64,000 nucleotides of DNA, taken from Sciurus carolinensis (taxonomy: Eukaryota > Chordata > Mammalia > Rodentia > Sciuridae). Shown here piece by piece: positions 12,000-24,692 of this stretch. The notes beneath the pieces are model-generated. The model was given only the letters and a program-made list of their open reading frames with translations, did no database searches and was not told the DNA's origin. The position numbers were made by a program, and so were the translations under genes. The stretch lies in contig NC_062220.1 in NCBI RefSeq assembly GCF_902686445.1, positions 111,462,643 to 111,526,642 on the forward strand. The letters run 5' to 3'. Position 1 is the stretch's first letter. The number at the start of each line of letters is the position of its first letter.

Positions 12000-13030
12000 T
12001 ACTTGTCATAACTTTATTCATAAATGTCTAAACTTAGAGGGAATCAAAATGTCTTTCAATATCTGAATGGGAAAGAAATATGGTACATGCAATACTCCGT
12101 ATTTTATCACTAAGCAGTGTTAAAAGTAAATGAGCAATCAAGCTGAGATGACATGGAGGCATCTTAAAAGTGTATTGCTACATGGAAGAGATTCATATGG
12201 AAAGGTTTATTTATATGATTTCAGCTATATGACATTCTGGAAAATGGAAAATTATAAAGACTGTGAAAAGATCAATGACTGCTAGGATTTCAGGGATTGG
12301 AGGATAAATCCATAAAGGAAAATGGGATTTTTAGGACACTAAAATTATTCTGTATAATACTATGCTTATGGATATAAGACATTATGTATTTATTTTAAAC
12401 CTATATGTCTGTATTGTCCAAAGTATTAACATTGTATTTGCAAATTTTATATATCTGAGGAACCTTGGGAAAAAGCAGACTATATGTAAAACTGTATAAA
12501 AAATAAATAGCAAGAAACAAGTGCACTGAAGGATATGGATAGTGGGAAGATAACTGACCTATAAACCATTGGAAACGAGTTTAAGACTACAGGTGAAAAG
12601 AACTGTATGTACTGTACTCTAGTTGATAAAGTTGTTTCTCACAGGAATATGCATTAACAATTCTGTTAATTCTATATATGTTCATTATAATAAACAGTAA
12701 CATGAATGGATGACAGATGGTGGAACTTCATTTCTCACTGTTGAAGTGGAATTTGTAATAAGAGGAGGACTCCAGAATAATCTATGTGGATATGAATAGG
12801 AATTGAAGATGTCAGGGTAAACTTAGACTTATTATAATATGTTACATATAGTAACATATTTTAGATGTGTGTATATACATAGGTTTGTATATACAGGTAC
12901 ATTTAGTTTTCTGGCAGCTGAAAAGAACTAAAATAAATGATATTCTGGTAATGTAAACATGCCTCACACTTAGAGCTCAGTTTCAAATACCATCACTGTG
13001 TGATAAAAGGAGCAAAGATTTATTTTTTTT
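12000..13030 (+). mobile_element. Old L1 3' UTR (sense)
   Basis: Sense-strand blocks match the L1 ORF2 end and long 3' UTR. They include 'aactttattcataaatgtct' near 12010, 'gggaaagaaatatggtacat' near 12070, the 'tatatgatttcagctatatg' block near 12213 and a 3' segment around 12610-12960 that includes 'ataatctatgtggatatgaa'. No open frame is present, and the assignment to an old L1M/L1ME-type subfamily is approximate. Confidence 0.55.
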
Positions 13031-13099
13031 TTCCTCAATCTCAGTTTTATTGACAGTTTGATCCAGGTAATACTTTATGTGACAACATTCTTGGTCTCA

Positions 13100-13460
13100 G
13101 CTCACTAGATATCAATGGGAGTCATCCTTAGTAGTGATCATCATACATCAATATAGAAAAATCAATTGTATTTCTGTACAATAAAAATGAACAATAGAAA
13201 ATTGGAATTAAAAATTATCACTTGTAATTGTCTCAGCAAATAGGATATACTTAGGGGTAAATCTGACAAAGAAAGATCCAAGGCCTGTATACTACAAACT
13301 CCAAAATGTTTCCAAAAGAAACTAAACATCTAAAATACAATATCTATGGACCAAATGACTCAGTATTATTAAGTTGATAAGTCTTTCCAAAATCATTAAT
13401 ATATAAGATGCTCTAGGTATACAAGAACTACTTTGGAGATAATACACTTATATGTTTTTA
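13100..13460 (+). mobile_element. Old L1 ORF2 fragment (sense)
   Basis: The sense strand around 13145-13350 follows the ORF2 RT-to-C-terminal region: 'aatcaattgtatttctgtac', 'aaaatgaacaatagaaaat', 'cttaggggtaaatctgac' and 'ctgtatactacaaactcc'. It is diverged and out of frame. Confidence 0.6.
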
Positions 13461-13708
13461 CTATATGAATATTTTTATATATGTAAAGATTTCTTGAAGA
13501 TAAGAAATATACCAGATGAGTCCAACACATATAGTAGAAAAGATGGAGAAAAGGAGTGATTTTACAGTACAAAAATCTGACAAACTGACAAACACCACTT
13601 TAGACACACGACCAAGACCAACATCAATAATTATACATCAGTGTGATAATATCTATGCTCAAAGTGATAAGTATGACTTCTTATCTCTGTAATCATCCAC
13701 TCAATATC

Positions 13709-14140
13709 TGTTTTAGTCAACTTTTTTGTTGCTGTGACCAAAAGCAATTAAAGGAGTAAAAGTTTATTATGGGGATTATGGTTTCAGAGGTTTTTGTCCA
13801 AAGACAACCAACCAGTTCCATTGCTCTGGCCCAAGGTATGGCAGAACATCATGGCAAAAGAGTGTGGTGGAGGAAAGTGGTTCAGGACATGGGCACCAGG
13901 AAGCAGAGAAGAGGCTAAGCTCAATTCACAAAAAATATACCCCAAAGACATACACTCACAATGACCCAACTTTTCCAACAACACACTCCCTGCCTAAAGT
14001 TAATACCCCATTAATCCCTATTAGGTGATTAATGTATTGATTAGGTTAAAACTATCATAACCCAATCTTTTCACCTCTAAACTTTCTTGTATATCTCACG
14101 TGTGAGCTTTTGGTGGACACCTAGTATCTAAATTATAACA
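13709..14140 (-). mobile_element. Solo LTR, MaLR-like family copy 2 (antisense)
   Basis: It reads on the minus strand and begins on the plus strand with TGTTTTAGTCAAC, the reverse of the family's 3' end. The central 'ggcagaacatcatggcaaaa' block near 13840 is shared with the copy at 21977. The plus-strand right end is the reverse of the family's start. Flanks atatc (13704-13708) and ttatc (14141-14145) fit a 5-base target duplication with one mismatch. It lies inside old L1 3' UTR-like sequence. Confidence 0.8.
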
Positions 14141-14915
14141 TTATCTCATCATTATAACACCAATCTTAGGATAAAAACAAATTTCAAAACAGACATGCAC
14201 TCTAAAAAGCACCTATTTGTCTTTTAAAGTGTCAATATCATGAAAATGAAGAAATAGCAAGAAACTCTCTGTCAAGGGGAACCTAAAGATCCAGCCATGA
14301 AGAGGAGGTGGAGAAGGAAAAGAATGAAGAAAGTCTATGACATTTCTAGGTCACCATCAAGTGAATCAATATAAGCACCATGGAAGAAGTCAAAGAAAAA
14401 ACAAAAGGGTAAAAAACACATTTAGAAATATTGGCTAAAAAGATCTCAATTCTATGGAGAAAATTGAATATCTAGATCCAGGAAAACTGAAGAACTCCAA
14501 AATATGGTGAACCCAAAGATGTACCTACACACATCCAAAGAGGGCAAACAGAAACTTTTTTGGAAGAGATGGATAATTTTATGACACTAATAGTGTCATA
14601 GATAAGTTTGTGGCTCTGATAGGTTTGATAGTTTCATGGGTGTAATTACCTTCAAATGAATCAATCTGTATACATTAAATGACTACGGCTTTTTTGAGTG
14701 TCAATTATACTTTAACTAAGTAGTTAACAAAACAATTGGGGACCTTAGTTAATAATGATGGATGAATATTGGTACATTAAACACAATAAGTGTATCATAC
14801 TTAAGTCCAACATTTATAAGGGAAACTATGTGAAGTGTATATGAGAAATCTATTTGTTATTTTATTAATTATTCTAAAACTGAAACTTCTAAAAATAAGT
14901 TTATTAAAAACAATC
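14141..14915 (+). mobile_element. Old L1 3' UTR (sense), probably continuing from 13500 across the LTR
   Basis: The segments 'agaaactctctgtcaagggg' near 14260 and 'accttagttaataatgatgg' near 14742, followed by 'ggtacattaaacacaataag' and a final 'ctaaaactgaaacttctaaa', follow the order of a known old L1 3' UTR ending in an A-rich tail. Sequence at 13490-13708 on the other side of the LTR fits the same element. Confidence 0.5.
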
Positions 14916-16120
14916 ATTTGAAGCCTAATACTTCATACCTGTTTTACATCATTTTCATATAGACAGACTTCCTTCTTGATGACTGTGAGAAGATTTGGTT
15001 AACAGGCTGATTGATTTGATAGCTATCATAATAACATTTTTTCTTATTGATAGTTGGATGTTTGTGATTGTATATGATATTGAACACTTGGTTGTTTATT
15101 GATGTCCTTTCATAGAGGCAGCAGACTCTAAAGTTCTTGTTATTCCAGATTGGCTACTCTGAGAGAAAGTTTGAATTTTGTTAAAATATTGAACAAATCA
15201 CTTTTGGTGAGTTTTATTATGTATGAATGTTAACCAGATAGTATAACAATTTATATCATCTGTGTAAAGGATGTTAATTGTACAGTTTTTCTCCTTTCTG
15301 TAGAAATATCACAATTCTAAATATTGCAGAGTCAAGATTATCTAGCTGTCTACAATGTATATATTAACATGTGCATATATGAACCTATCTGCCTATTACC
15401 TATCTCCTCCCTAAATGTGTACATATCAAATACATGAATGACCACCTTGCAAATATTTTCAAATAGTGATAAAATAATTAATTGAAAATAAATAAAACTG
15501 CATTAGGGGTTGTTATTGAAAACATATATGGATTTATTAATTAAAACAGAAACATTGAATGTTTATAACATGTATGGCTAAAATTAAGTTTCTTTACATC
15601 TTATTTTCTTGATAGGACTGTAGGTAGTTTGTTTTTGTTTTTGTTTTGTCCTTGTGATGTATGGAGACCATGTTATAGTAGACTTGGGATAGGAAGTCTT
15701 TTAAAAATATGTGGTATTTGTATATTATTTTCTGTTGGATAAATAAGACCATCACGCCATGTTAGTTCAAGTTCCTATGGCATTAATGACTCCATTAATG
15801 GACGACAGCTTAAAAGACTGATTGGTGGTGGTTTATGAACACCCAAATACCATTCAATTAAATTGGAATACTCTGAGGAACATGGCTACACTAGCTCCCA
15901 GAGATTAATTACCCAGAGGGAATAAGCTTCAATTGCCTCTAGCTCAAGTGCCTTGCTAACAGTACTTCGTTGGTTACCTTACTTTATCTCCCCCCAAAAT
16001 TACTGATTCTTGTGTCCTTGTCTTGGAGTGTGCTCGTGGAAAACTATGATATTTGTATATATACTATTGTAAATTTAAGCAGGTTCTGAGTTTTGTTGGT
16101 TAGATGACAGTTAAAATGTC
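14916..16120. other. Unrecognised AT-rich sequence
   Basis: No gene, RNA or named repeat is seen. A GTTTTT-type short repeat lies at 15629-15648. Confidence 0.4.
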
Positions 16121-16559
16121 TGTTATCATTTGAATGTAAGGTGTCACCCAAAAGCTCATGTGTGAGACAATGCAAGAAGGTTTAGAGGAGAAATAATTGG
16201 GTTATGAGAGCCTTAACCCAATCAATGAATTAATCTCCTGATGTGACTGACAGAGTGGTAACTGAAGGTGGTAGGATGTAGCTGAAGAGAGTGGGTCATT
16301 GAGGGCATTTCTTGGGGTTTATATTTTGTATCTGGCTAGTGGAGTCTCTTTTTCTGTTTGCTGATCATCATGCAAGCCGCTTCCCTCCACCGCACTCTTC
16401 CATCTTGATATTTTGCTTCATCTGTAGCCCTGAGGAATGGAACTGACCTTCTATGGATTGGGACCTCTGAAACTGAGAGCCCTCAAATAAACTTTTCCTC
16501 CTCTAAAATTGTTTTTGGCAGGTCTTTTAGTCACAGCAGTGAAAAAGTTGACTAAAACA
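16121..16559 (+). mobile_element. Solo LTR, MaLR-like family copy 3
   Basis: It begins TGTTATCATTTGAATG and ends GACTAAAACA. Inside are the 'aaaagctcatgtgtgagac' block, the 'ggttatgagagccttaaccc' block and an 'aataaactttt' polyadenylation region. Flanks atgtc (16116-16120) and atgcc (16560-16564) are a likely 5-base target duplication with one change. No internal sequence remains. Confidence 0.85.
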
Positions 16560-18035
16560 ATGCCATTGTCAGCTACTAAAATACAAGTGAATGAAATACT
16601 CTGAGCTTCTATCCTGAGACATAAGGAATCTTATGTCAAACAAGGGTTCCTTAGACAACTCTGATTTTGTAAATCAAGATGACCACCATCCTTATGCTGC
16701 ACACACTGCTGACCTTACTCAAATCAAAATAATCTCTACAGAGAAAACCTCTGTTATTCCATTTATAAACAATTGTTAGGATTATGTTTGTAATTTATTT
16801 TTTCATGTACACCTCATTTATAGCATATCTCCCTTTATGTGTAGGCAGCACTGTGTAGCCCAATGATGGTGGTCATAATTGATTATAAAATTTCTGTAAT
16901 AAAAACTATTTTTGAAATTAAAATTCATTTAAATTATTTTAAGTTATTTTCATTTAGGTATATTTATGTAGATAGATGTATATGTTGTTACTGCTAGTTT
17001 ATACCTAAAATATATTAGAATTATATCTATATTAATCAAATACTTCAAATTATTCATAATTCAGAATATGACACTATATATCTACTTATTAATCTAGTAC
17101 AAGGTCTATAGGTCATGTTGTATTTGAATCTTTTAAACAATGAGTGGGAATTTTTTGTGATAAAATGCATAGTTTAAATTATTTCTATAGGATGCTTTTT
17201 ATCAAAGGCAGCACATCTTGGTCTTTTAATAAATTTCTCTTCATAAAGAATATACAATTTATATTTCCTTCTAGAATATTTGAGTCTGTACTCCCTCTCA
17301 AAGAAAGTAAAATAAATCTATACTTGTATTTATCATTCTTTTTTAAATATTATCAATCTAACAAAATAAATAAATATATTTTTGTAGAGTATTCATGTTT
17401 GAATGAAAAATTCTTTTGTGAGATACTTTGCCTCTTATCATAAATGCTTTTCTTAAATTCTGAGAATTCTTTATATATACAGCTCTTTATATGCACTACA
17501 AGACTAGTCCTTATTCTTTTTACATCTTTTCCAATGTTTCCTTTGAGTTTTTCTTTTAAAAACTTTTATCATAATTACTATTCTTTCTTTAATTTTCTTT
17601 ATATTATCTTCCTTCCTTCTATCCCCTTTTCCTCTGTTTGTTCTTTTTTCAAATTTTCATTGTTTCATTCCCTTTTGCTTCTTTTTCTTAAAGGTATGAT
17701 GCTTTAAATTCTTAAATCTATTAAGAATTTGTAGATTTATTTTTGAAGTTAAGTTAGAAAGTCCTTTATCTTGTTAAACAATTTAAATTTAAATTTCATC
17801 TGTATTTTATTTTAGGATGTTCATATTTTTACACATTCACTTTTTAATTCATTTTGGATATATCATTCTGTAGCATTTTTATTCATTTTAAGGGGAAACA
17901 GTAGAATTCATGATTTTTATAATACTTCTAGTATCAATATATAGTATCAATACTATAGGATTATAAAATACTATAGGATCTAAAATACTTCTAGTTTGGA
18001 GGAGTAGTTTGAGAAAGTAAGCTATGTACATAATA
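16560..18035. other. Unrecognised AT-rich sequence
   Basis: Two adjacent open frames (17144-17443 and 17444-17707) are strongly biased to Phe, Ser, Leu and Tyr, as T-rich non-coding DNA produces by chance. A pyrimidine-rich stretch lies at about 17560-17695. I see no motif supporting a gene. Confidence 0.4.
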
Positions 18036-18045
18036 TAAACAATTA

Positions 18046-18753
18046 ATTTTTTTTATTTTTTACTTTATATTTTTAGGTTTTTAAAGTTTATGCTAATTAG
18101 TTGTACATGATAGTAGAAAGCATTTATACATTTTGATAGATCATACATAAATGGAGTGTAATTTCTCATTTTTCTGATTATACAAATTGTAGAATCACAT
18201 TGGTCATGTGGTCATAGATGTACATGAGGAAATAATGTCTGTTTCACTCTACTATTATTCCTTCCCCCATATCCCTTCTCCTCCCTATATTCCCTCTACC
18301 TAATCTAAAATAACTCTATTCTTCCCTAGTGGCCCCTACCCCTTATTTTGAACTAGCTTCTGCAAAACAAAGAAAACATTTGGACTTTGATTTTTTTGGA
18401 TTTGGCTTATTTCACTTAGCATGATATTCTCTAACCCCATCCATTTACCAGCAAATGCCAGAATTTCATTCTTCTTTAAAGCTGAGTAATATTCCATTGT
18501 ATATAAATATACCACATTTTCTTTATCCACTTACCTGTTGAAGGGCAACTAGGTTGGTTCCGTAGTTCAGGTATTGTGAGTTGAGCCGCTATAAACATTG
18601 ATGTGGCTATGTTACACTGATTTTAAGTTCTTTGGGTATAAACCAAGGAATGGGGTAACTGGGTCAAATGGTTCCATTCCAAATTTTCTGAGGAATCTCC
18701 ATACTGCTTTCCAAAATGGTCGTACCAATTTGCAGTCCCACCAGCAATGTATG
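18046..18753 (-). mobile_element. 5'-truncated L1, 3' UTR plus ORF2 C-terminus (antisense)
   Basis: It starts at a T-rich run (the L1 poly(A) tail in reverse) and runs into ORF2. The minus-strand frame 18336-18530 encodes a typical L1 ORF2 C-terminal stretch containing YTMEYYSALKKNE. The insertion is flanked by perfect 10-base target duplications, taaacaatta at 18036-18045 and 18754-18763, which fixes both ends. About 0.7 kb of an L1 of roughly 6 kb is present, the usual result of incomplete target-primed reverse transcription. The frame is not complete. Confidence 0.92.
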
Positions 18754-18763
18754 TAAACAATTA

Positions 18764-19418
18764 TCTTTAAATGAAATAAGAGAAGTCATCTCTGTAAAGA
18801 GACTATTTTGGAATTTAGATTAATTCCAGTAAGCAAAATAGGTAGGAAGTTTATGCTATGTCTGAAAATGATAAGGCAGAGAGGAACTGATGGTGAAGAT
18901 TTTAAACTGAGTGAAAGAGAAGTACTAGCAGCAAGGCAGCAGCAGGGAGGCAGGGTTAAAGGAAAACACTTGTTAACAAGGACTCCATTACACTATTCTG
19001 GTAGCAGTGGAAAAATAAGCTATTTACAGATCATTTTTTTCATGTCAGGGATCCCTTGTAGTACTCTCAATTCTTTCAACTCAATACATCAGCTCAGTGG
19101 CAGACCTTCTTAGTTGTATCTTGGATAATGAAGGAATACTTATACACACACAGTTAGGCAGCTACAATGGCAGTGATCAGACTACCTGAAGGTTGATGGA
19201 GAAGCCTGAAGCCACAATATGGAATAAAGGTCCTACATGACATCCGGACACCTATGTGTTATTTGGCAAACTCCTAAAACACACTGAAAATAACTGGATC
19301 ATTTGACAGTCATGCAGGATGTGGCTGGAGAAGCTGGAAAATCGGTGAACACATTGGGTGACAGTAAACAGATACAAATCTTGTTAGGTCCAGAGCTTTT
19401 CTTCTACTCTCCTCATGA
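18764..19418. other. Unrecognised sequence
   Basis: The 101-codon open frame at 18808-19113 has no recognisable motif and no supporting start context. Nothing else is seen. Confidence 0.4.
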
Positions 19419-19507
19419 TATATATGCAATGATGGTGCAATATATATGTAATGTATATATGTAATGATGGTGCAATGTATATATGTATATATGTAATGAT
19501 GGTGCAC
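19419..19507. repeat. Short minisatellite, three copies of a 32-35 base unit
   Basis: The core 'aatgatggtgca' recurs with its 'gatgg' at 19431, 19466 and 19498. Copies are joined by variable runs of 'tatatatgta'. It lies just left of an ID SINE insertion. Confidence 0.85.
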
Positions 19508-19522
19508 ATGCTACTACATAAA

Positions 19523-19622
19523 TTTTTTTTTTTTTTTTTTTTTTTTGCGGTGCTGGGGATTGAACTCAGGGCCTTTTGCTTGCAAGTCAAGCTCTCTACC
19601 AACTGAGCTATATCCCCAGCCC
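19523..19622 (-). mobile_element. ID SINE (antisense)
   Basis: A run of 24 T (the A-tail in reverse) is followed by the reverse complement of an ID head: 'gcggtgctggggattgaact' at the left and 'gagctatatccccagccc' at the right. The B box reads 'ggttcaat'-like in reverse, and the A box 'tagctcagttgg' is intact. Flanks share 'ataaatt', which suggests a short target duplication. The long uninterrupted A-tail suggests a young insertion. Confidence 0.92.
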
Positions 19623-21976
19623 TATAAATTTTAAAATTACTTAATCATTTAAAAATTCCACTGAATTCAGACTGAAAGTGTGTTCTACTTGAAGATTGAT
19701 TTGGCAAGAATTCTCCCATTCTTAATATCCATTTTTCCTGAAAGATGAGGGCAGTTTCTCTTTCTGTTTAATATTTACTCATATTTTCTGGTGCATTCTA
19801 TAATATTTTAAGAGAGGTCCCACATTTTAAACAGTTGTTCTCCATTTTTGGGACACTTGTAAGTCACTATGAAAAAAATTTGTAATTCTGCACACTGTTA
19901 TTCTAAATATTATAAAGAACATAACTTTTCAAGTTTTATTATGTCATTTTGCAACTTAATTAAATCTCCTTTTAGTTCTAATGTATTTCAGTAGATTTTC
20001 TTGAATTTTTAATTACAAAGAATGTATAATGGCAAAAAATGATGATGCTTATTTAATTTTTATGGAAATATCTAAATCTTTGTTCAGACCCTATTTCAAT
20101 GGCTAAAATACAAGAAAAATATTGACTCATACAGGCAAATAATGAATAATCTTGTTTTCTTAAAGTTTTTCTGGTAAAACCTGCAATGCTTCAGCACTTT
20201 TACAAGATTTTTTTTTTCTATTGACAACACAGTTTTCTATGGATGAAAAAAATCTGTTGTTTCATAATTACTTATTTTCTAATAATAAAGGTATCTTAAA
20301 TTTTAATGACTTTCCTATATTTTTATATAGTAATAACAAGTTTTCCTTGTTGAAAATTGATTAATAGATTAATACCGAATGACTGCGCTTGTCTAATTGT
20401 AACTTTGGTTATCTTAGTAATTTAATTAGAAATATATAATTCTTCATTACAGGGTGTGGACATACAATGATCAAGGGACACCATGGTTTTATGGTACTTT
20501 TTAATAATTCCATCAGAATTATGCTGATCTTATAAAGTGAATTGAAAATATTTCTATCTTGTTTCCAGAAAATCCAAGCAAATCAATTGAAAGTTATTGT
20601 AATGGAAATGATCTCATTATATGGAACTGTAATTCTTTTCTAGCTCATGTAACCATCTGGCCAGTATTTTTCTAAGAGACAATTTTACAACTTCTATTTT
20701 TTTGGAGGGGGTGTGTTCAATTTTTATAGCATTTTGTGACAGATTTAGGAATTATTAGTTTTCATAGAAATTTGTTACCAAAAATCTCAGAATCTAAAAA
20801 GAGCATTAAAGTTGTAAAACTAAAATTTTGTAAGCCTAACTAATTGGGCTCATTTCTATATGTTCTATTTTTTCCTCTTCATTCTTTTTAGCTTCAGTCA
20901 TTTTTATTATTTCTTTTAAAATAGTCTTTGATTTGATCATGAATTTCCACAAAGTTTTCTAATTAAAAATTTTACTTTTATTTTTCTCAGTTTAATTTTG
21001 TGACTTTTCAAAATTTGTTTTATTTCAGATTTAAAGACTCTCTTCGATGAACCTGTGTTTCATTTGTTTTCTTTCATTTTTATGTGTGAAAACATTCGTG
21101 TTATAAATATTTCTTCTATATGTCTTTGGATGAAAACTATTTATCACATTTTCTTCCATTCTGTCATTTGGATATCTAGAGTGATGTTCATTTACAATGT
21201 TGTTAAATAAATCACATTACTGTTTTTGCCAAAACTTGTGCCTGGAAAGTTTCCAGATGTCTTGTGGCCTTGATCTTACCTTACATGCCATATTTAATAT
21301 AGTATTTTTTGATCTCTTTTTTCTTTTAAAAAATCTACAATTTTCTGAGTAAACATAGCAAATAAGATAGATCATTAGTATGTCTTCAGAAGGAACCCTG
21401 TGGTTGATAAATGCAGTGCTTTATGTTTCATTGCCAGGCTTAATCCTGTGATACCAGATTAGATGTGGACATGGGTAGACACTAATGACGCTTTTTTTTC
21501 TTCTTTTTTTTCAAACATTTATGAGTGACTTGGCTCCCAATTATCTCTTTCTTCTTTGAGTGGCCCATTCTTCTGCGATTAGTGACAATTTTTCAGGAGA
21601 TTTGGCACATCCTTGAACAATATCTTCTTTAATAGATACTTTTTCTTGTGTTCTTTTGGGTGTTTTAATTTTAACAGGGAGATTTTTAAAAGATGTCTCA
21701 GTGCCATGAGATTAACCAAAGCAGCATTACAGATATCTTCTGGACTGTTCATGCATAAGCATCCTCATATACATTGTGGAAAGATTTTTTAATGGCATTT
21801 ATAATAAGCATTATATTAAATATCAGATTATATTTTTCTGACTTTCTATTTGAGAAAGATATTTTTTAGAGAGAAGTTTGAATATTGGGTATATAGTCTG
21901 GATTAGATAAACAGATACAACTGCTAAAACTGTTTATGTATTTCACATGAAATACCAGCAAATGTCAAACAACAGG
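19623..21976. other. Unrecognised AT-rich sequence, possibly very old L1
   Basis: No gene is seen. The composition is T-rich, as in antisense L1, but I cannot match blocks in order. Notable low-complexity runs lie at 20209-20221 and 21488-21511. Confidence 0.35.
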
Positions 21977-22409
21977 TGTTTAGTCAGATTTTTTGCAGCT
22001 GTGACTGAAAGACCCAACCAGAATGATTGTAGAGAAGAAAGAGTATATTTAAGGTCTCATAGTTTCAGAGGTCTTAGACCACAGAAGTTCAGCTCCATTC
22101 CTTGGGGCTCAAGGTGAGGCAAAACATCATGGTGGAAGAGTGTGGCAGAGGGAAACAATTCACATGGTGATCAGAAAGCAGAGAGAGAGAACCCACTCTC
22201 CAGATACAAAATATATACCCCATAGCCATGTTCCCAATGAACCATTGCCTCAAGCACACCATACCTGTCTCTAGTTACCAGTCAGTTAATCCCATCAGGG
22301 ATTAAATAGCTCATTAGGTTAAGGCTATGACCCAATCTTTTCTCCTCTAAACCTTGCATTGTCTCACACATGAGCTTTTGGGGGACAACTCACATCTAAA
22401 CCATAATGA
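21977..22409 (-). mobile_element. Solo LTR, MaLR-like family copy 4 (antisense)
   Basis: On the plus strand it begins TGTTTAGTCAGATTTTTTG. It continues with 'gtttcagaggtcttagacc' and 'aaaacatcatggtggaagag', and ends with the reverse of the family's start ('gagcttttgggggacaac', then 'aaaccataatga'). It aligns with the copy at 13709 in the same orientation. No clear target duplication is visible. Confidence 0.8.
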
Positions 22410-24594
22410 CCACTGAAAAAAGTATATATTTTACATAATTAAATATATTTATACAGGTATTTAAGTTTATTATAAATTTTACTTGTATAAAGAATGCATA
22501 ACACAATTTATGAACAACAAAACCACTTTTCATTATTCAATTTAGTCAGATGAATCTCACGGAGTGCTTTCAATTGATTTATGCCAAGCTCCTGTGTTTG
22601 TAACTAATTTGTGGTTGAAATTGACACTGCTATAGTTCCAACATGACTGTTGATTGATAGTGTTTATATGCTAATGAGAAAGATGAACATACATAGTAAG
22701 GGCATACTTTCACTTGGACTTCACTCATTCACCAATGGAAGTGACTTGAAGTGATTAGCAGTTTCTAAGATTAAAAAAATTCCTCCATACTTTTGTGTTC
22801 TTTGTGGCATAGTGGGTACAGATATCCCACACCTCTGAACTCAATATGCAGGTTTATATCACTCTGTGAAACAAACACTATAGCCAAATAATGAGCACTA
22901 ACTCCACATACGCAAGTCTCCTCAAAATCTCCAAGTACAAAACACAAAAAGCTTTGTTGCACAGTGCTGGATAGTTAAACATGAGAGAAGATATATAAAG
23001 GAATATGAAGGCAAAGAATGTAGGAGTATTTAAAATAATATTCTAGTATTTTAAGTATTTTATGTAAACATTTTATATACATTTTTCTTTTTTTCTGTTT
23101 TTGCTTAGGTGTTATGGATTTAGATGAGGATTTGTCAGTTTAATGCAAGTCAATTCCCACTGAACTAACATGATTATAATTTTATTTCAGTATAATAATA
23201 CAATTGAGGTTCCTTACTGGTTCATTAACTGAGTGAACCAGATTTCAGTGTGGGCAAATTTATTGATATAGGAATTGATTTACCACAGCATCGCTACATG
23301 AGTGCTTGCAATATGTGTGGTCAACATAGTTCTTGATATAACTTTGAATATAACCAACGAAAATTATGCTATTTTCTTACATATAGCCAGGTTTATTTTG
23401 AGAAAAATTTAATTCAAGATAATAAGATACTCTTAACTTACTGATTCATAAATCTCTGCCAAATTTAGATTATGCTACAGAATGTGCATTTAAAAAATTT
23501 TGTACCTAAGGAGACATCATTGATAGTATATTTTTAATTTGAATTATCTTTGGAGTTTCTCTTTTCTCTTTAAAGTAAGATAATTTTCCTTCTCTATCAC
23601 TAACTCCACAGATTAACTTAATTATCATGAAAGTAATGCTTCTACCTTAGGGTAGTTAGTTTCCTTATTAGAGATATATATTGTAGATATATAATATAAA
23701 TTTGAGTAGACTCTACATGCCTTATTTTTCTGAAAGTAAAATTAATTGTTATTAGAAAGAACATCTTTCTTACTACACTGCTACTATTTTATATCTTTCA
23801 ATACCATATTTCTTATAAGGCATATCTTTCAAATATTTAAATTGGATTATTAATTTATTCTTACAGCTCAGAGGCAGAGTTTAAATTTATATGCAAATGT
23901 CACAACTTCTAAAGGTCTGAATTCATCTAGTTTGTTGAAGTGTGACTTTGCATCACAGATAGTATTCATATAATCCTCTAGAATAGAAATGACTTTCTCC
24001 AGTTATTTTTAGTATAATAACTGAACAGTAATATTTGAATACTTATAAATGTATAAGATCTGCTTTATAATTCCATACATATTTTATACAATAGAGCCTT
24101 ACAATATGTATTATCATTCACTTTCAAGTTTATGTTATAAATAACAAGATTAAGTCAAATAAATATCTCTTTGGATTTACTGTCAAGCACTAATAAAATT
24201 AAAATGACAAAATATGCATACAATAATGTGTAGAGGAAAAGAATATTTCCACACAATCCCTGGTAAGAAATATAATTATACACAAGTTGACTCATCCTTA
24301 TTTTGAAACAGCTCCAGAAATAATTGTGGACTCTATGTTAACCTATTTTTAAATAACTATTTATAGAAACATATTCTTCATATGGTGCTTAATATCCTTT
24401 TAGGTCTTCAGAAAGATTGAGAGCTGTTTAATGTCTTTTCTTTCCTAACCTTAATATGATCACACTCTGTTATTAAATCATCTCTAATGGATCTGTTTTT
24501 AAGGCTAAGTGCATCCAGATCCTTTTTTCATAGTAAATTTTTTTTCTGTAGGTCAAACTGTCTCAACCACTTGGCTATAGAACCACTCCAGGGC
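22410..24594. other. Unrecognised AT-rich sequence
   Basis: I see no gene and no confidently named repeat in this stretch. Reading frames are short and lack motifs. Confidence 0.4.
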
Positions 24595-24692
24595 AGAAAC
24601 TAGGTCTTATTTATCATCACTGTGTCTCTCATAACTCACAGCATCCTCTACACTTATAGTAGACATTCAATAAATATTTTTAGGATGAAAGA
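24595..24692 (+). mobile_element. L2 LINE 3' end
   Basis: The order of blocks matches the 3' end of L2: 'ctccagggcagaaactagg', 'gtcttatttatcatcactgt', 'agcatcctctacacttatag' and 'tagacattcaataaatattt'. L2 copies are ancient and shared across mammals. The rest of the element is not seen. Confidence 0.7.

Noticed and set aside
17144..17707. Two consecutive open frames of 99 and 87 codons
   Set aside because: Phe/Ser/Leu/Tyr bias matches T-rich non-coding DNA, and no domain is visible.
18808..19113. 101-codon frame as a possible exon
   Set aside because: No domain, no convincing splice sites and no neighbouring exon with compatible phase.
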